NCBI GenBank assembly: GCA_001929475.1
Contig: LXFE01000515.1
Span: 22,627-86,626 of the forward strand
DNA from: Neolecta irregularis DAH-3
Taxonomy: Eukaryota > Ascomycota > Neolectomycetes > Neolectales > Neolectaceae
DNA length: 64,000 bases
Reading direction: 5' to 3'
A program made the position numbers and the translations under genes. The notes below the pieces were generated by a model that was given only the letters and a program-made list of their open reading frames with translations, had not been told where the DNA came from and did no database searches. How positions within the stretch are numbered: the stretch's first letter is position 1; the number at the start of each line of letters is the position of its first letter. Of this stretch, positions 21,926 through 34,700 are shown one piece after another.

Positions 21926-23425
21926 ATGTCGTCCACATTTATCTGTGAAGCATCTTCAGCTTTGGGCCCTGTATCTGGCGCAAGTTCTCCTGTTTCGCCT
22001 CGATGCAACAGCGAAACTGCTATCGAAGAAGGTCGTGCTTCAGTTGCCGATCCGCTTTCGCTTGGAACATGGAAACGGACAGAGGAGGAAATATCGGGTT
22101 TGCGTAAGCGGGCTTCTAATAATGCTGGGGGAAGGAAGATACAGGCGTTTTACAGAGAGCAAAACGAACAAATTGAAAGGCTACTCCAGCCTGCAGAAGA
22201 ACAGGAACGCGAAGCTGAAGAAGCAACTGAGCGGAATTCTTTCAAAGTACTCTGTCCAAATATCGAGTTTTTTTAAATTCGCAAGATCAAAGTTGTGATT
22301 TATGGAAGTCTAGTCGCGAATATCATGCTCTTTGTTCTTCAGTTATTCGCAGCTGTTATAAGTGGCTCTCTTTCTCTTTTCGCCACGGCTGCAGACGCAT
22401 TCATGGATCTGGTTAGTAGCATTGTTCTTGCATGGACGAACAGGCTGGCTTCAAGAAACAACTATTTGTTGTATCCCACAGTATGCCTTTTTGTTCCTTT
22501 TTTACCTAACTCATGCAGGGCAAAAGCAGACTTGAAACAGTTGGAATCATTATCTTCAGCTCGCATGCCCCTGCACATGTTTTACACTGACATGTCAAGA
22601 CTCATGTCGACGGTTTCAGTCCAACTAATAGTTATTGTCCTCTTTAGCATTTACTAAATCCAGATTGAATCTGCTCGAGAATTAATGTCTCATCAGTCCA
22701 GTCAAAAAGAAAGCATTCATATTCTTGCATTAGCATTCGTTGGGGTTGCATGTACGATCCAATCTCTAAAATCTTTTAACCATCAAAGTGGGTTCAAAAG
22801 CTCTTTTATTCATTTACTGTAAAGGGGTTTATTTGACATCAAAAGCCAAGACAGCAGAGATTCTTGCTCAAGATCACCGAAATGATATCCTAGTTAATGG
22901 CTTTGGTCTCACGACATCTCTTTGTGGCTCTCGTATTGTCTGGTGGATTGATCCAGCTGGTGCAATCGCTGTGGCTGTTTTCATACTGTGTTCCTGGGGA
23001 ATGACGGCATTCGAACAGATAGAGTTCTTGGTGGGAAAATCTGCCGACCCAGCTTTCCTCCAACGGCTGACATACTTGGGTATCTCTCTTTGGTGTATTC
23101 TGTCCTAAAGTTAGCCGTTACTCATGACGAACGAATCAAGCAGGTAGATACATGTAGAGCATACTATTCTGGTGCAACCCTTTTTGTTGAGGTCGATATT
23201 GTGTTGGATCCTTTTTGTCCACTGCACATAGCACATGATGTTGGTGAAAGTACTCATCAGTCTACAATTGCAAGCTGATTGGCAGGCTTACAAACAAAGA
23301 TTGAAAGTCTACCCGATGTTGAACGCGCTTTTGTTCATCTTGACTATGAAACGGATCATAGACCGTATGTATTATGTTTATTCAAAGTCTGACATGATTG
23401 CAGGGAGCACAGAAAGTATACTTAA
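21926..23425 (+). CDS. Cation diffusion facilitator (CDF) metal transporter
   Basis: Nine exons (21926-22246, 22286-22480, 22519-22562, 22600-22630, 22664-22751, 22789-23079, 23115-23243, 23286-23364, 23404-23425) join in phase to 399 residues. A Ser-rich and Glu/Arg-rich cytosolic N-terminus precedes membrane helices. The metal-site residues of CDF helix 2 (FATAADAFMDLVSS) and helix 5 (DHRNDILVNGFG) are present, and the C-terminal cytosolic domain (SGATLFVEVDIVLDP, ERAFVHLDYETDH) is intact. The D-x-x-x-D / H-D-x-x-x-D pattern fits the Mn/Fe/Zn exporter branch; which metal is open. Introns are 33-42 nt. The one at 22563-22599 begins GCATGC and is probably GC-AG. The last exon is only 22 nt. 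Confidence 0.9.
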
Positions 23426-23838
23426 ATCTATGGAACACAGATTTGGGAAGTCTTTTAATTATCTCAATATGGTGAACTATAGTTTTGAGTGTTATTGTTA
23501 GAGTCTACTGGCTGATGTGATGAGTGGTTAACTCTCTCACACAAAGACACTGAGATGACTTCATTTACTTTTGCCCCGTAACACGGCTCACAAGGAATAT
23601 TGAAAATCGATGTGGAATTTGACAAATGGTGGCGATAAAGAAAGAAAAAACTCGCGTTATTAGTTTATCACCGCAGTATGGATAATTAAGGGCTGTTGTG
23701 TATTTAGGGGCATTTTGCTCTCACGTTACCTTGGACTACACTACTTATTTGCTTAGTCAAATCCTTTTGATTTAAACCATCAGATTTTCTCGGGTAGAAC
23801 CAAGCCGGGCCCGTATCGTCAATTGATCTACCTGTAGA
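23426..23838. other. Intergenic
   Basis: This is the 413 bases between the CDF stop and the CAF-1 start. I see no open frame or repeat here. It should contain the CAF-1 promoter. Confidence 0.5.
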
Positions 23839-25901
23839 ATGAAGGCAGAAACACTACAAGTTCATTGGCACGAGACTCAGCCTATTTACAGCGCTCATTT
23901 CGAACCGTCTGGGAAAGGTCGACTAGCTACTGCCGGTGGGGACAATATTGTTCGGGTTTAATCCCTTTATTCTTCTTTATACCAATGATAGGTCTGGAAA
24001 CTGGAGAGAAATGACGATGGAACGCATGTTGTGAGTTTTTTAAGCACCTTGGCAAAGCACACCCAAGCCGTCAATGTAGTTCGATTCAGCCCAAAAGGTA
24101 TGTCTGAATCAGATTTCTAACAGACCTTACTCGAAGGAAATCAAATTGCGTCTGCTGGAGATGACGGAAATGTCCTTATTTGGGTACCTTCAGAAACAAG
24201 GGAACATGTTCTTGGTGAAACATCCGCCGATCTGGAAGATGAGAAAGAGAATTGGAGAGTGAAACATATGTGCCGCTCGACCGGTTCTGAGATTTATGAC
24301 CTGGCTTGGTCGCCTGATGGCACCTTCATAATTACCGGATCAATGGATAATATTGCACGGATTTATGACGCAAGGGACGGTACGCTACCGCATAGTCTGC
24401 AGAGTTTTTAAGCCTCAGGAAATGTCGTTCGGCAAATTGCCGATCATCAGCATTATGTCCAAGGGGTTGCTTGGGATCCGCTTAATGAATTCATTGCTAC
24501 GCAGAGCAGCGACCGGTCGGTTCATATATACGCCCTCAAGAACGCAGATGGACAGTTCTCCCTTTCTCATTATAACAGGTCAATGAAAATTGAACTTCCA
24601 AGTCGCCGCATTTCTAATGGAAGCCCTGCTCCGCCCGATTTTATGAAACCTCCAGTCTCAGCAACTTCTGCCTTGAGTGAATCGATTGCTTCTCCTGTAA
24701 CTTCGACTCCCGGTACTCCGACCAGTATGCAACCTCCAATGACTCACTCAAGACGGTCTTCGTTTAGCAATTCGCCGGCATTTCGAAGATCTGCAAGTCC
24801 CTCGCCTGCATTCCCGCTCCCTGCCGTTAAACCAATGTCCCCGAGAATGACGGAACCGCGGACCGTCCCACTCTATTATAATGAAGCTCTGGCAAGCTTC
24901 TTTAGAAGATTGACGTTTGCACCTGACGGGAGTTTGCTCTTTACACCAGCTGGGAAGTTGAAGAGAACGAGTACATCGGATGCAAGAGATTTGACAAACG
25001 AAAAGACGGACGACATAATCAACACAGTCTTCATCTATAGTAGAGCAGGCTTGAAGAAGTGACATCCATCCGTCACATTACTTGCTGAATTTCATAGACC
25101 CCCTATTGCTCACTTACCGGGCCACAAGAAACCTGCGATTGCCATAAAGTGTTCGCCTATTTACTACAAACTTCGCAAAGCAGAAGTTTCGACAACTCGG
25201 CTTACAATGGATACATCTTCGGCTAATAAACCCACCCTTGGACTTCCGGAAGCAGACTTCGAGACATCGGCGTCCAAGTCAAAAGAACCTCTACCTCCTG
25301 CCTTTGCGCTTCCTTATCGGATGATTTATGCTGTCGCTACACAAGATGCCGTAGTTATATACGATACGCAACAACATAGTCCGCTTTATATCCTGAGCAA
25401 TTTGCATTATGCAACATTCACAGATTTAAGCTGGTAGGTTTGACTGGTGTTTTTACTAATCTGAATCTTAGGACGCCTGATGGCCGTACATTATTGATGA
25501 CATCAAATGATGGATTCTGTTCAGTTATCTCTTTTGACCCTGAAGAACTTGGTGAAATCCATCCTGGACCCTCTCCTCCAGTCACAGTGGGAAAACATGG
25601 TCCTCAAAGTCCAAAACTCGCCAGGGCCTCTAGTCCTGCCAGGTCAAATTCCACAAGTTCTGTAGCAACATTGAGCAGTTTTGGGATTGTCCCAGGGAAT
25701 ATGCCACCCGCTGCAGTATCGTCTGCGATTGGTTCTACATCTCCTCAAACGTCTTACTCAACTATGTTTCAAGTTCCTGAAATGGTTCTTGGAAAACGAG
25801 ATGCGGAAATACCTTCAGGCTCTGAGAATGGCTCGGCTGTGAAAAAAAGACGCCTTACACCGACTTTCGTGGGGGATTTGAACGAAAATCAGAATCACTG
25901 A
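23839..25901 (+). CDS. CAC2: Chromatin assembly factor 1 subunit B (WD40, Cac2/p60)
   Basis: A seven-exon gene. The N-terminus [17 protein letters not shown] followed by [15 protein letters not shown] is the signature start of CAF-1 p60/Cac2. WD40 repeats follow ([74 protein letters not shown]). A Ser/Pro-rich insertion comes next, then the last blades ([65 protein letters not shown]). The tail is Ser-rich with KKRRLTPT, a likely nuclear signal and kinase site. CAF-1 deposits H3-H4 onto newly replicated DNA. Introns are about 37-40 nt. The order and spacing of the motifs match the family fully. Confidence 0.95.
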
Positions 25902-26163
25902 GCATCAGATTCTCGTTTTTATTGGTGTGTACAGGGTATCAAGGGGTCTTTTTGTCTAAAATGAGGTTTTCTGGGGCGCATTGAGGATGAACTTTGTTAT
26001 TCAAATTAAAAAAACCAATTACATCTGCAAGTTTGAGTTGCGCGTGTTTACTGGCGTTGTTTATTTTCCTGCCAACCTTCAGCATTTTTCCTCCACCGAC
26101 TCGACGCAACCTCCGGTCAGTTGAATCGACTTGTTCCATCTGCATATTTTCTTTCTTTAAGTA

Positions 26164-29100
26164 ATGGCAGGAGGAGGCCCACGATATCAGGGTGTAGCTG
26201 CAAATCATGCCCGAACTAGCTCAACAGTCTCCAGAGTTCTGTCTCAAACATCATCTCAGTCATCAAACGTAGCATCACCGTCGCTTCACGGTAACAACAA
26301 GCGCCCTTTAAGTGCAGCTGCTCAACATACAGCGACGAACAAACGCAAAGAACGCGAGTTTGAGAAATCCAGAGATCAGGAATCATTGATCGAGAACAAA
26401 GAGACAAACATTCAAGTTGTTCTGCGGTGTCGAGGTCGAAATGAACGAGAGATCCGGGAAAACAGCAGCGTCGTAGTTTCTGCTCCAGACGGTGCAAGAG
26501 GACGAGATTTGTGCGTCCAAACTAGCTCATCTACGCCTTTAAGCAACAAAATATATACTTTCGATCGTGTTTTTGGACCTGAGGCTGACCAAGAGATGGT
26601 ATTCGATGACGTGGTCCAGCCGATGCTCGAGGAGGTGCTTTCTGGATATAATTGTACTGTCTTTGCCTATGGACAAACAGGAACCGGTAAAACGTGAGTC
26701 TGATTGTTATAAACAGATACTTATACATCAGATATACTATGAGTGGAGATGTCATTGACATCTTGGGTTCATATTCCCCGAACGCGGGGATAATTCCACG
26801 GACGCTTTACAAGCTTTTCAGCGCCCTTGATGCAGCCAATACAGAATATTCAGTTAAATGTTCTTTTATTGAATTGTATAACGAGGATCTACGTGATCTG
26901 CTGTCGATCGATGAAGAGGTCAAATTACGAATGTTCGAAGACTCGTCAAAACGTAGCGTATTAATTCAAGGCATGGAAGAAGTAGTTATCAGTTCAGCTG
27001 CAGACGGAGTCAAATATCTCCAGAGTGGAACGGAGAAACGACAGGTTGCCGCCACCAGGAGTAACGAATTTTCAAGGTATCTACGATCACCCATAGCGTT
27101 GGCTCATACTGTTAGTCGGTCCCATACTGTCTTTACAATACTTGTACATATCAAGGAAACTGCTGAAGGCGATGATGTTCTTCGAGTTGGAAAATTAAAT
27201 TTGGTCGACCTCGCTGGTTCGGAGAATATCAGTCGGTCTGGTGCAGAAAACAAACGGGCTCGGGAAGCTGGTATGATCAATCAAAGTTTATTAACCCTCG
27301 GACGAGTCATTAATGCTTTGGTTGAGCACTCGCCGCACATACCATACCGGTATATCCAAGGCCAATCCTGTCTTACATTGCAGTGAATCGAAGTTGACCA
27401 GACTTTTACAAGACTCTCTCGGTGGTAGAACCAAGACATGTATAATTGCCACTGTCTCTCCAGCCAGAGTCAATCTGGAGGAGACTGTCAGTACTCTTGA
27501 TTACGCATACAAGGCGAAGAACATCCACAACAAACCCCAAATGAATAAAATGATGACTAAGAAAGCTTTGATCAAAGATTATATTATGGAGATTGAGAAA
27601 TTGAAGCATGATCTTATAGTCCGTCGTTGGTTGTGCATTTTGCTAATAACCAGGCATCGAGGCAAAAGACTGGTGTTTACCTGTCGAATGAAACATACGA
27701 AGAACTAACTCTGGAGAATGAGAGTCGACGAGTGCTCCTCGACGAAAAGGAAAGAAAAACGCTTGCTCTTGAGAATTCACTTAAAGCTACTCGCGAACAA
27801 TTCGAGCAAAACATCAAATTGTTCATGGAAACTAAAAGCCACCTTGAGAAGACACATGTATGACATACATTTCTCTGCAACCTCTAACTGATTCAGAGCA
27901 CTCTTAATGAAACTCGACAAACGCTTGGCCGTACTGAGCAGAGCCTCTTTCATGTCAAACAAAATCTTGCCGAAGAAACAGTCCTGCGCAAGGCACACCA
28001 GGCTACAGAAACAAATCTCGATGATGTTGCGCAAAATCTCAAGAGTAAACTCGACGAATCAGTCGGTGATATTTTCAAGCTTCACGCAAAGGTTGAAAGG
28101 AAATCTCATATTGAGTCGCATAATAAAGAGAGGTGGTCAGAATTACAAAGTTTGATGGGAGATCAACTAGCACTTATCGAAACACGCATTGATGACTTTG
28201 CCAAGAGTCAACTGATATTTTCGGATTCCATGACTGGAAGACTGACTGGATTTATCGTAAAAGAAATGAAAAGATTAACTGATAATTATCAATATGTTGA
28301 AGGTCAGTTTCGAAAGTTCAACGAACAACAAGGCAAACTTACGGACTCATTGGGGGATAGTAGGACCCAAGCTGAGGCTGTAGTGGGAGAAATCAAGGCT
28401 TTGAGAGAAGAAGTCAAAGGAAGACTTGGTGAAGGGTTGAAGGGTCTTAATAAAGCAGCCGAGAGGATTGCGGGAGAAGTTGTTGGCGAACTTATTGAAT
28501 TTCAACAGCAGGTATCATGACATTCAGGTGTATTGCTAAAACCAAGATCAACGCCTCATACAATCAGCTTGGTCATGAAATTAAATTCCTCTTCGACGAT
28601 ACCAATCGTCACATACGATCCCAAACACAAGAAATTGTCAATCTCAAAACACAGCTTGCCGAAGCATCGCAAAGGGCCACATGTCATCTTACTACTACAA
28701 GCGACAATCTCAAAGAAGCAATTGAAGAGGAGACACTGATTCGACTGCAAGAACGCGACCATCTCCTCAAACAGATATCTTGCATGGTCTGTGATATAGT
28801 CGATTCTCAGGAGCGTCGTCTTAATGGACGGATTTTTAGCATACAAAATGGCCTCATCATAGCTACTCAGGAGGCTGGACGCAATGCAGTTCAGCAGTCA
28901 GATGCATTAGACGTTCTTGTTGAAAAGGAAGCAATGTTTTCGAAGAAAATTCATGCACAGAAGGAGGATGTCAAACGCACGATGGTTCGGGCGGCACAAA
29001 CTGCAGACGTCAAGGGACTTCAAATCCAGCAGAGCACTAGAGCTATTCATGCCGAGACCACCACTCTGGTCGAGACGCAAATTCAAGATGTTGATGTCCA

Positions 29101-29665
29101 AATGGCTGCTCTGGACGAGTTCGTCGTTCGAGGTATGGACACCTCTGCAAATCACTGATTTACAGATATAGCCGGAGAACAGATTGTGAGGGGTCACGAT
29201 TTGCACAGCCAGCTTGTTGAAGCATCTGGCCAGACTATGTGGAAAGCGCAGTCGACTCTCTCATCTGAACTCGGAGGAATGAAGAAAGATGTTGAAATTT
29301 TCGGGAGGGACGGCCTCAACACATCAGAAGATCAGAAACCGTTTATCAGACAGTTTTGCAATACAGCACTGGAGAACTTCTCTTCGCTTAGACACACACT
29401 GACAAGTGCTGCAATTTCGGAAGACACTTCCACAGGCCAAACTCCTCGAAAGAAGGAATATCCCTATCCTTCAACTTGGAATCTTACAAGACCTCATGAC
29501 GAAATGCTGGCCCATCTACGACGCACTCCCTTGGGAAAAATCGATCCTAATAAGACAAGTAACACACCTAATGGAATTCTGTTGAAAATTGTTCCCCCAA
29601 GTGCAAATTCTCAAGACGTTCCCCGACTCGGTGAAAACGAAAACGACATGATGGTAGAAACGTAG
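26164..29665 (+). CDS. Kinesin-5 motor, BimC/Cut7/Eg5
   Basis: A multi-exon gene of about 1,050 residues. After a basic Ser-rich head, the motor domain begins at [15 protein letters not shown]. It has the P-loop [11 protein letters not shown] across an intron, the switch I region [14 protein letters not shown] (also across an intron), switch [17 protein letters not shown], the loop [19 protein letters not shown] and the neck [16 protein letters not shown] long coiled-coil stalk follows. The tail has the BimC box (RRTPLGKI), a cyclin-kinase target in this family. Kinesin-5 tetramers slide antiparallel microtubules to build the bipolar spindle. Introns are about 31-38 nt. The start ATG at 26164 is the first in frame. 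Confidence 0.95.
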
Positions 29666-29866
29666 GAAATCAAGCACAGACATTCTCCTTCGAAAATCAT
29701 GTTTATTACACCTTTCTCCACCACTGTATATAATTTTTCACATTAATGGATTAGTGACTATGGACAAATATACCAACTACTCCGTTCAACCGTTCCCACC
29801 CGTTCCTACCCATTTATTACAACTTCATTCGCTAAAGGGCGAATTTAATCGCGGCAAGTTTTGTAA

Positions 29867-30375
29867 TTAAGATTGTGCGACAGAGGTCCGACGATCGGCG
29901 TCCCGAGAAGTTCTTGACTTCTCCGTTAGGTCGATCACTTTCCTTAAATTTGCATTCCTTCCAATAAGTCTAGAGATACAAGTATACCGTACCTTTCATT
30001 GAAGATCCTTACCATTTCGCAAACACCCAGGTCTTGCGGAACGGCATTTTCTCGAGATATCCCGTCCATTCGAATGATTTGGCCGTCGGTTGCCTTCACA
30101 TGTTCTGCAGGCATCCACGACGGGGATTCTTCGATCCGCACTTCAAGTAGCTGCCAATCCTCTGCTAGCGACTGTGCAGAAACAATGCTACGGCCCGTCG
30201 AATCAAAGTCGAGAATAATAGGTCGGGAGTCGATGTGATGAGCTTTCAAGTCGTGTAACGATACTGGATCGTCATCGGAAAAGATATAGTGCACTCTGGG
30301 GTATATCGGAGTACTCGACTTGCCGTTGAAGAACATAATCATTGGAGGCCTGAAATGATCTTTTGATGCCTGCAT
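29867..30375 (-). CDS. Unknown protein, 152 residues
   Basis: Two exons (30375-29993 and 29942-29867; 50-nt intron) in phase. The N-terminal half has beta-strand-like segments (MIMFFNGKSSTPIYPRVHY, RPIILDFDSTGRSIVSA), then WQLLEVRIEESPSWMP. The C-terminal exon is basic and Ser/Thr-rich. The composition and clean splice say it is a real gene. It reminds me of small conserved ascomycete proteins without a known domain, but I cannot name a family. It is divergent from the Nmd4-like gene with 300 bases between starts, and its 3' end converges on kinesin-5 with 201 bases between stop codons. Confidence 0.6.
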
Positions 30376-30675
30376 ATCTGTATTCGTGATGGTGGGGAGA
30401 GGCCGAGGAATCTCCGCTAAACAGCGATAAACAGGTTTTTCAATGGAAAAGAAATAAAAGAAATAAGCCAAAATCCGCTAAAATATTGTCTTAAAAAGAT
30501 CAAAGAGTTTTGATGTTTCTAGAATATGATGCTCTATCAAAGCCAAATGACTTTTCTCCAAAACCTGATTACGTCTCCCTGCCCCACAATCACGTTCAGC
30601 TACTTGCTCTTTGCCCGTGCATCCATTTATTTTTGGTCTCTACTGAAAGACTGAAAGAGAAAGAAATGTCATATA

Positions 30676-31609
30676 ATGCCCGACGCTTCTTCCCAAGAAA
30701 AAGTCCTTTTTGCTATTTACATCTGTTGACGATAGGCGCTTCGTCATGCTAAACTATATGAAGCTCTCGCAACCGCGAGACTAAACTACGAAGTATCTGA
30801 ACTCGAATCCCGAGTCGCTGGGCAGAACCAATCCGTTCCTCGATCTACCCAATCTATAAAATGTGTGATAGATGCCGCTGTTCTCACAGAGGCGCTCGAT
30901 ATAGTCAAAGGCTGGAACGTAGAGTCGATCGTTCCATTAGAAGGTACATTTACAAGGAAGCATTATTGATATTAATCAATAAGCCTTAAGTCACCTTGAC
31001 CGATTGAAGAAAGGCGGTGAACATGTCAACATCAAAGCACGAGAAGCCATTCGATTTCTTGAGCGTTGTCAAACCAGGAAAACCAAACGCGAAAGTGGCA
31101 TTCGGATCCAATCTGAGAAAGAAAAGCTTTCGTCATGGACAGTATGCGAGAAATTCTTTCAAAAATCAACATCCATTATTTCTCGAAGTCCTCTTAAGTC
31201 ATCTTCAGTCTGTTCGAATCACAAACAGACTATTACAGAGGGCAGCCAGGAATCAGAAAACGATGTTCCAATCTTTGAATTTCAAAATACACCGCGCTAT
31301 ATTCGTGGATCTCTTGGACTCTTTCTTTTTCTTCAAGAACACACCAATCGCTCAGAAACGACCAAGCTTATCACCAATGACCGTGTCCTTTCTGAATGGG
31401 CCTTGAAGTTCTCGATCACAACACTTACCCCGAGTGATATGGATGCAATCTTGGCTCAACAAGCTTCGAAGAAACGGAATCAGCGAAAAGGGACTTCAAA
31501 ATCTCCTGTTGTCGTACCGGTCAATGTGGTTTCTCGAAATGGTAATACTGGATTTTGCCGTGGCCCATCCAGGGGTCGCGGCGCCGGTACTTTGTGGACC
31601 GAAACGTGA
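30676..31609 (+). CDS. PIN-domain protein, Nmd4-like
   Basis: Three exons (30676-30702, 30736-30943, 30984-31609; introns of 33 and 40 nt) give 286 residues. The first exon is only 27 nt. The second half of exon 2 and exon 3 carry a PIN fold start, CVIDAAVLTEALDIVKGW, then VPLEALSHLDRLKKGGEHVN and AREAIRFLE, which match fungal Nmd4-type PIN proteins. TKLITNDRVLSEWA later corresponds to the third acidic strand. Nmd4 binds Upf1 in yeast nonsense-mediated decay; whether nuclease activity remains is unclear, but Asp residues at the expected places (CVIDA, ITNDR) are present. The C-terminus is basic and Arg/Gly-rich (RGPSRGRGAG), possibly RNA-binding. The nearby UPF2 remnant is not linked to it. 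Confidence 0.75.
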
Positions 31610-31746
31610 ATCTTACCCTTGGAGATACGAAGCAGCTCACCTTTGTGCGCAGAGCTCATCGATTTACTCTGCTGTAAATATATTCGATGATATTGGGATA
31701 GCAAGGCATAGCCAAACTTGAAGTTTTCATTCTCCTATTTATTCCA

Positions 31747-34700
31747 TTATTTATGACAACTCTGTAAGTGAATCGTTTGGATGTCTTGGCATGCCTCTGC
31801 CAAAATCCATACATTGACCCCAAAGAATATCATTCCGGCGAGCCATAAACCTGGAAAGAATGTATTTCGGCCTAGAATCTCGAGGTTAATGGCTTGATGA
31901 ATCCAGATGCCCTCAACTTCTCAGTAGCAAGAATGGTAGGGGTTTTACCTGCGATCCAGCCCAAAAAATAAAGGCGGTGATTCCGATTCTTGGTCTCTGA
32001 ATGAAATTCGAGAACGGTAGAAAAAGAGGAAGGAAGACAAGATACCACATGTAATACTGTTATTGTCAGTTCCAAGCAATGTAACTACCCAACCTGACTA
32101 GTACAGACTTTATTAAACGCAACAAATGCAAATGTCTGAAGAAAGATAGTAGCGGGAAGATTGATCTTTGCAAATGCCAGCGGTATCAACGCGAGACTTG
32201 TTAAAAGCTGAGGTATAAATGCGAGTGAGGAAAAAGAAAAAGCATTTCCACGAGCTGAAGCAAAATACAGTGCTAGGTGATATGGAGAAAAATTGTGTCG
32301 GTGGTCAGAGCGGATGAAATGGTAAAGATACGTATGCTCGAGGAAAGATGCACCATACCTATCAGTTAGAATGCCATCACCAAATTTAAGGCCATACAGA
32401 TAATACATTCCAGAATTCAGTAGACCAAAAGTTAGGAGACTGACAATTCCTAGTGTCATTCGATCTCGATTGAAAAAAAAAGTGATTCGAGATATAATAG
32501 TTGTATGTTGCATAAAACTGGCACATTCTGTATACTTCTCATCCATCGCCCAGATAAGACTTGTTGAATAGAGAAAGGGATAGATTTTGGAATGAACAGC
32601 TAGTCCGAGCCAAAGACCCATCAGGATAGTTCGTCGCTTGCTAAAAGAGTCGAGAATCAGTAAAGTCAACGCGCCAAGTAATCCTTCCACATTCCCTCTT
32701 GTGCTTATCACTGCGACCATGGGATTCAGTGTCCATATGCACGAATATAAAACCGCCTTTCGTTGAGGAAGTCCCATCCGCCTAAGAAGTTTAATTATGA
32801 TATATCCGGACAGAAGATCCCCAAAGGCGAAGAGAACCTTTCCAAAATGTTTCCATAGTCCTCCCCATGTATTCGGATAAAGCATCCAGGCGAGTAAAGG
32901 AGTGTATCGATATGTCTCGCGTTCGTAAGGAGATCCCCCTTTCGCAAAGAACGAAGCCGCATCGCTAAACACAAAGTAATCAACATCGGTATATTTTAAG
33001 TGCGAATGGCCGTCCTGCCAAATTCCGTATACGAGAAGTATTGCGCGAAGCAAGAACCCAACGAGCATTACAATATTGATAGCATTGATGTTGTAAATGC
33101 TCTTAAACAGTACCCAAAATCGACGCGTTCGAGAAATACTCGATCTTAAAGGATAGTCTCCGTCTTTGGTACACTTATTAGAGACTTCCCTGCCAATTTC
33201 GTAATAAGTGGATGTCATTGCATAAACTCCAGGACGAAGTTCATTGGGAATTCTTTCGATGCTATGCTTAGATGATGTGTAAATCATATTGGCACGTTGC
33301 ATAATTTGTTTAGCGTACTTTTTTAGTGGAAGATGTGAAGTTTTGCGAACTATGGAGGAGCTGTTTGAAGACAACCCAATGGATATCAACTGCTCTCTAT
33401 CCTCTAAAGATGAGAACTGAGAACTCGGAATGTATGTCCGTCCCTTTAGGGCATCTGTCAGAATATCGCGGGAGATGTTTACTAACTGGAGGACCTGCTA
33501 TGTTGAGCAGGAAAAACCAATATGTCTTACCTCTCCCATTTTCCTCGCATCTTTGATTAAGTCGTCGGGAAAAGGCGAAGAAACATCTGGGTCATGAAGC
33601 ATTATCCATGTGCAGATCTCCGCTACACTACTTGCTACACCTTCACAGTATTTGTGCAACGTCTCGATGTCTGTGATTTCAAGCTCCTTGGTTGAATTAG
33701 AATCCTCGGAAAGTCCTGGAATATCCATTTCAAGTCCATTAAACAATTCCAAGAATGGCTCGCGCGGAACTTTGGACGCCAAAACTTTCAAGGCGGCTCG
33801 AGATATCGAAAGATCTGGGATTGTTCTATTTAGATCTGGCATCTGTCCCCTTCGAAATTCTTCCTTCGAAAGAAATGAGGTTTGGACAAAATCACGTAGA
33901 GTTTCAAGTCTCCTACGGCGTTCGAGATTGCTTTCGTGAATATTTTCATCTACTATATCATCGGCGATGCGGCAGAGAGCATATGCAACGCTGAGATCTT
34001 GTCGGATGTTTTCAGGATATAAAAAACTAGAGGTGTGAAATGAACTGGAAGCGTTCTTCAGAACCTTGTTACAATAATCGATATCATCAATCAACGACTG
34101 ATCGATCCTCTCATGGTACATAAAAGATGCTTGAAGCAATTGAAAGAAGTAGCTCAATTTGTGGCTTGGTGCATTTTTAGTCGACTTGAGGTACAAGATT
34201 GTTGTTGCCCGATCAAATCCTGCGCAGCCTAAAATGACGATTACATTCGTGAACGCGAAGAAAATTGCTTCTTCAATGGGAAGATACTCCCATAATTCAT
34301 AGCCAGTGCGTGTGGAGTCGGCAATTTTCCAGACCTTGTCCCTGATGGCAATCGTATCTACTACCCACAAAAAGACAGTTGGAATAATGAGCGAGATAAC
34401 CGATGATCTCCACCTTCGAAGAGCGAATGGTCCCGCAACCCACCAAAGAAACGCAAAGACAGGGAATATCCAGGCAAGTATCATTCCCAAATAGAATGTT
34501 GGTGTACCGATTTGGGCGAGTTCCCACCCTATTGCCGCCGTGGCTATCGACACGAGAATGGGTACATGTTGCAGGACCCATGCTTGTCGATACGGCTTGA
34601 GTGCCATGATAGCAGGTTCCTCGAATCGGCAGACCATTGAGTAAAAGATCGAAGTTGAGAGAGTTTGAATGACGATGAACATGTACTCTTCAATGGGTAT

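Noticed and set aside
32085-33389. A stand-alone GPI mannosyltransferase with a 110-residue N-terminal extension
   Set aside because: The extension is the C-terminal part of phytoene synthase (ERIPNELRPGVYAM, YYEIGREV, RRFWVLFK), and the frame joins the upstream exon across a 36-nt intron, so it belongs to the fusion gene.
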